DNA of 6,401 nt from Desulfocicer vacuolatum DSM 3385. Its GTDB lineage: Bacteria > Desulfobacterota > Desulfobacteria > Desulfobacterales > SURF-7. The stretch is from positions 1 to 6,401 of the forward strand of contig CAMBQS010000204.1 of the NCBI GenBank assembly GCA_945870015.1, read 5' to 3'. Of the stretch, positions 4,711-6,401 are shown piece after piece (positions within the stretch are counted from its first letter, which is position 1; each line of letters starts with the position of its first letter). The translations under genes were made by a program, and so were the position numbers. The notes under the pieces were generated by a model. It worked only from the letters and a program-made list of their open reading frames with translations. It was not told the origin of the DNA and did no database searches.

Positions 4711-6401
4711 ATGAGTAAGATCAAAGATACAACAGATGGCATCATTATCAAGGATGTCACCATATGTGATGCCACAGCCCAGATGCTTGAGAAAGCCAAA
4801 CGGGACGGAGTGGAAACCGCCTTTGACCGGGCGGCAAACATGAAACCATGCCCGATCGGTGCAGACTCAGCCTGCTGCAAGCATTGTTCCATGGGGCCAT
4901 GCCGGCTGAGTGCAAAGGACCCATACGGAAAGGTCGGCGTCTGCGGTGCGGATATCGACACGATCCAATCCCGAAATTTTGCGAGAATGGTTGCCAGCGG
5001 TACGGCGTCTCATACGGACCACGGTATGGCCATCCTGAATCTCTTTAAGGAGGTTGTTGATGGAAATATCAAGGATTATTCCATCAAGGACACCGTCAAG
5101 CTGGAGTCGGTTGCAAAATCCATCGGCATTGAAGTTGAAGGCAAGAGTGTGAAAGAGGTCGCAACGGAACTTTATCAGGAGCTTGAAAAAACCTATACAC
5201 AGCTTGAAGGAGAAATTCCCTTTGTCAAAAGAGTGCCTGAAAAAACGCTGGAAACGTGGCGCAAGCTGGGAATCGTCCCCCGCGGTGCCATGCGTGAAAT
5301 CATGGAAATCATGCACCGCACCCATATCGGTGTTGACCAGCAGTATGAAAATCTGACCAAGCAGATCAGCCGGACAGCCCTGGCTGACGGCTGGGGAGGT
5401 TCCATGGTGGGAACCGAACTTTCCGATATTCTATTCGGCACACCCTCTCCGGTTGCGGTCGAAGTCAACATGGGGGTTCTGAAGGAAAACCAGGTGAATA
5501 TCATTATTCACGGACATGAACCCAATCTGTTTGAATCCATGGTGGTTTCGGTCAACTCTCCAATCCTGATCCAGGCGGCCAAAGATGCCGGTGCCGAAGG
5601 CATCAATTTAGTGGGCATGTGCTGTTCCGGAGCGGAAATGATGGTCCGGCACGGTATTCCCCATGCCGGAAACTTTATGTCAACCGAAGCGATTCTGATC
5701 ACCGGCGCAGTGGATGCCATGGTCGTGGATGTGCAATGCATCAAGCAGGGATTGGTAAAGGTGGCGGACTGTTACGGAACAGGATTTTATACCACCAATC
5801 GCCAGTGCCATATCGAGGGAGCCACCCATATTGAGTTTAATGAACATGATCCGCTGGCGACAACCGATGAACTGATCATCAAGGCGATTACAAGATTTAA
5901 AAACAGGACCTTCCCGGTGGAGATTCCGAAGATTGTCAATACCGGTGTTCATGGTTTCTCCCATGAGTATATCAACTATATGCTTGGCGGCACATTCCGC
6001 GGCGGCTACACACCGCTGAATGCCAATATCATCAACGGCAGGATACGGGGCGTTGCCGGAGTGGTTGGATGCACAAGCCCGAGGATCAAACAGGACTGGG
6101 CGCATGTGGAACTGGTCAAGGAGCTGATCAAAAACGACGTGCTTGTCCTCCAGACCGGATGTTCCCAGATTGCGCTGGCCAAGGCTGGGCTGACAACCCC
6201 GGAAGCGGCTGTTCTGGCAGGTCCCGGTCTACGCGAAGTCTGCGAAACCGTGGGCATGCCGCCGGTTCTGGGATTGGGTTCCTGTGTGGATAACAGCCGG
6301 ATACTGGTTGCAGCCGCAGCCATGGTTCGAGAAGGAGGTCTGGGAGACAGCATCGCAGATCTCCCGGTGGCTGGTGCAGCGCCGGAATGGATGAGTGAAA
6401 A
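4711..6401 (+). CDS. cooS: Anaerobic Ni-dependent carbon monoxide dehydrogenase catalytic subunit (3'-truncated by the window)
   Basis: The enzyme oxidises CO with water to CO2, two protons and two electrons, or runs in reverse, in the cytoplasm as a homodimer or with acetyl-CoA synthase. The frame opens at ATG 4711, five bases after GGAGG (4701-4705), and runs 563 codons to the edge without a stop; family members have roughly 620-680 residues, so about 60-115 are missing. The iron-sulfur ligands are complete: C47 and C55 (D-cluster), C56, C59, C64 and C78 (B-cluster), with the 8-1-3-5-14 spacing of characterised CooS. Likely C-cluster ligands follow: H269 in HGHEP, C305 in GMCCSG, C343 in VQCI, C454 in VVGC, C484 in QTGC and C525 in GSCVDNSR. 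H101 in ASHTDHG fits the proton-transfer His. The last bases (EWMSE plus AA) stop at the codon where the conserved Lys of the EKA motif is expected. Whether it is a stand-alone CODH, partnered by cooF, or the CODH of an acetyl-CoA synthase depends on downstream genes not shown. Confidence 0.96.
   Translation, partial: MSKIKDTTDGIIIKDVTICDATAQMLEKAKRDGVETAFDRAANMKPCPIGADSACCKHCSMGPCRLSAKDPYGKVGVCGADIDTIQSRNFARMVASGTASHTDHGMAILNLFKEVVDGNIKDYSIKDTVKLESVAKSIGIEVEGKSVKEVATELYQELEKTYTQLEGEIPFVKRVPEKTLETWRKLGIVPRGAMREIMEIMHRTHIGVDQQYENLTKQISRTALADGWGGSMVGTELSDILFGTPSPVAVEVNMGVLKENQVNIIIHGHEPNLFESMVVSVNSPILIQAAKDAGAEGINLVGMCCSGAEMMVRHGIPHAGNFMSTEAILITGAVDAMVVDVQCIKQGLVKVADCYGTGFYTTNRQCHIEGATHIEFNEHDPLATTDELIIKAITRFKNRTFPVEIPKIVNTGVHGFSHEYINYMLGGTFRGGYTPLNANIINGRIRGVAGVVGCTSPRIKQDWAHVELVKELIKNDVLVLQTGCSQIALAKAGLTTPEAAVLAGPGLREVCETVGMPPVLGLGSCVDNSRILVAAAAMVREGGLGDSIADLPVAGAAPEWMSE

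Noticed and set aside
4554..4961. N-terminal extension of the DUF255 protein (open frame from 4961)
   Set aside because: The DUF255 family signature and a perfect AAGGAGG site place the start at 4553; the extension crosses both divergent promoters and runs antisense to the first 84 codons of cooS.
4867..6353. Several minus-strand open frames of up to 152 residues opposite cooS
   Set aside because: They are frame shadows of a highly conserved, cysteine-complete cooS; their translations show no domain pattern.

Overview
The window looks like a chromosomal segment of a strictly anaerobic bacterium, most likely a sulfate-reducing or syntrophic Desulfobacterota (Desulfobacteraceae-like) species. 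This rests on the cysteine-complete anaerobic nickel carbon monoxide dehydrogenase at the right end, the style of the receiver domain at the left end, the moderate base composition, and the C-run/G-run intergenic palindromes. It is an inference; there is no rRNA or other phylogenetic marker here.

Left part (1-1250). The window opens inside the last 65 codons of a response-regulator receiver domain, probably the tail of a hybrid sensor kinase. After a short featureless stretch comes a decayed piece of an RHS/YD-repeat protein (about 363-492). Directly abutting it is a compact type II toxin-antitoxin module: a near-consensus promoter overlapped by two identical 8-bp palindromes, a PIN-domain (VapC-like) toxin, and one base later a Phd/YefM-like antitoxin. 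The toxin-first order is the reverse of the usual one. A perfect 10-bp inverted repeat with a 22-nt loop separates this module from the convergent gene on its right.

Middle part (1250-4553, minus strand). A lipoprotein-type, PDZ-less HtrA/trypsin-like serine protease ends at 1250. Its best ribosome binding site and signal peptide point to a start at an ATC codon rather than at the upstream TTG. A 109-bp element with inverted C-run/G-run arms (2256-2364) separates it from a 728-residue thioredoxin-like/DUF255 protein (YyaL/SPATA20 family), which has a perfect Shine-Dalgarno sequence.

Right part (4554-6401). A 157-bp divergent intergenic region lies between the DUF255 gene and cooS, the catalytic subunit of anaerobic CO dehydrogenase, which runs off the window with 563 codons present. 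This region carries overlapping back-to-back promoters. A perfect 17-bp palindrome (ATGCCACATTGTGGCAT) exactly fills the -35/-10 spacer of the leftward promoter and also lies over the start region of the rightward one. A second perfect palindrome (4620-4633) sits beside it. One regulator could therefore control both CO dehydrogenase and the thioredoxin-like protein. This shared control region is the most interesting feature of the window. I did not find a clearly new multi-gene system.
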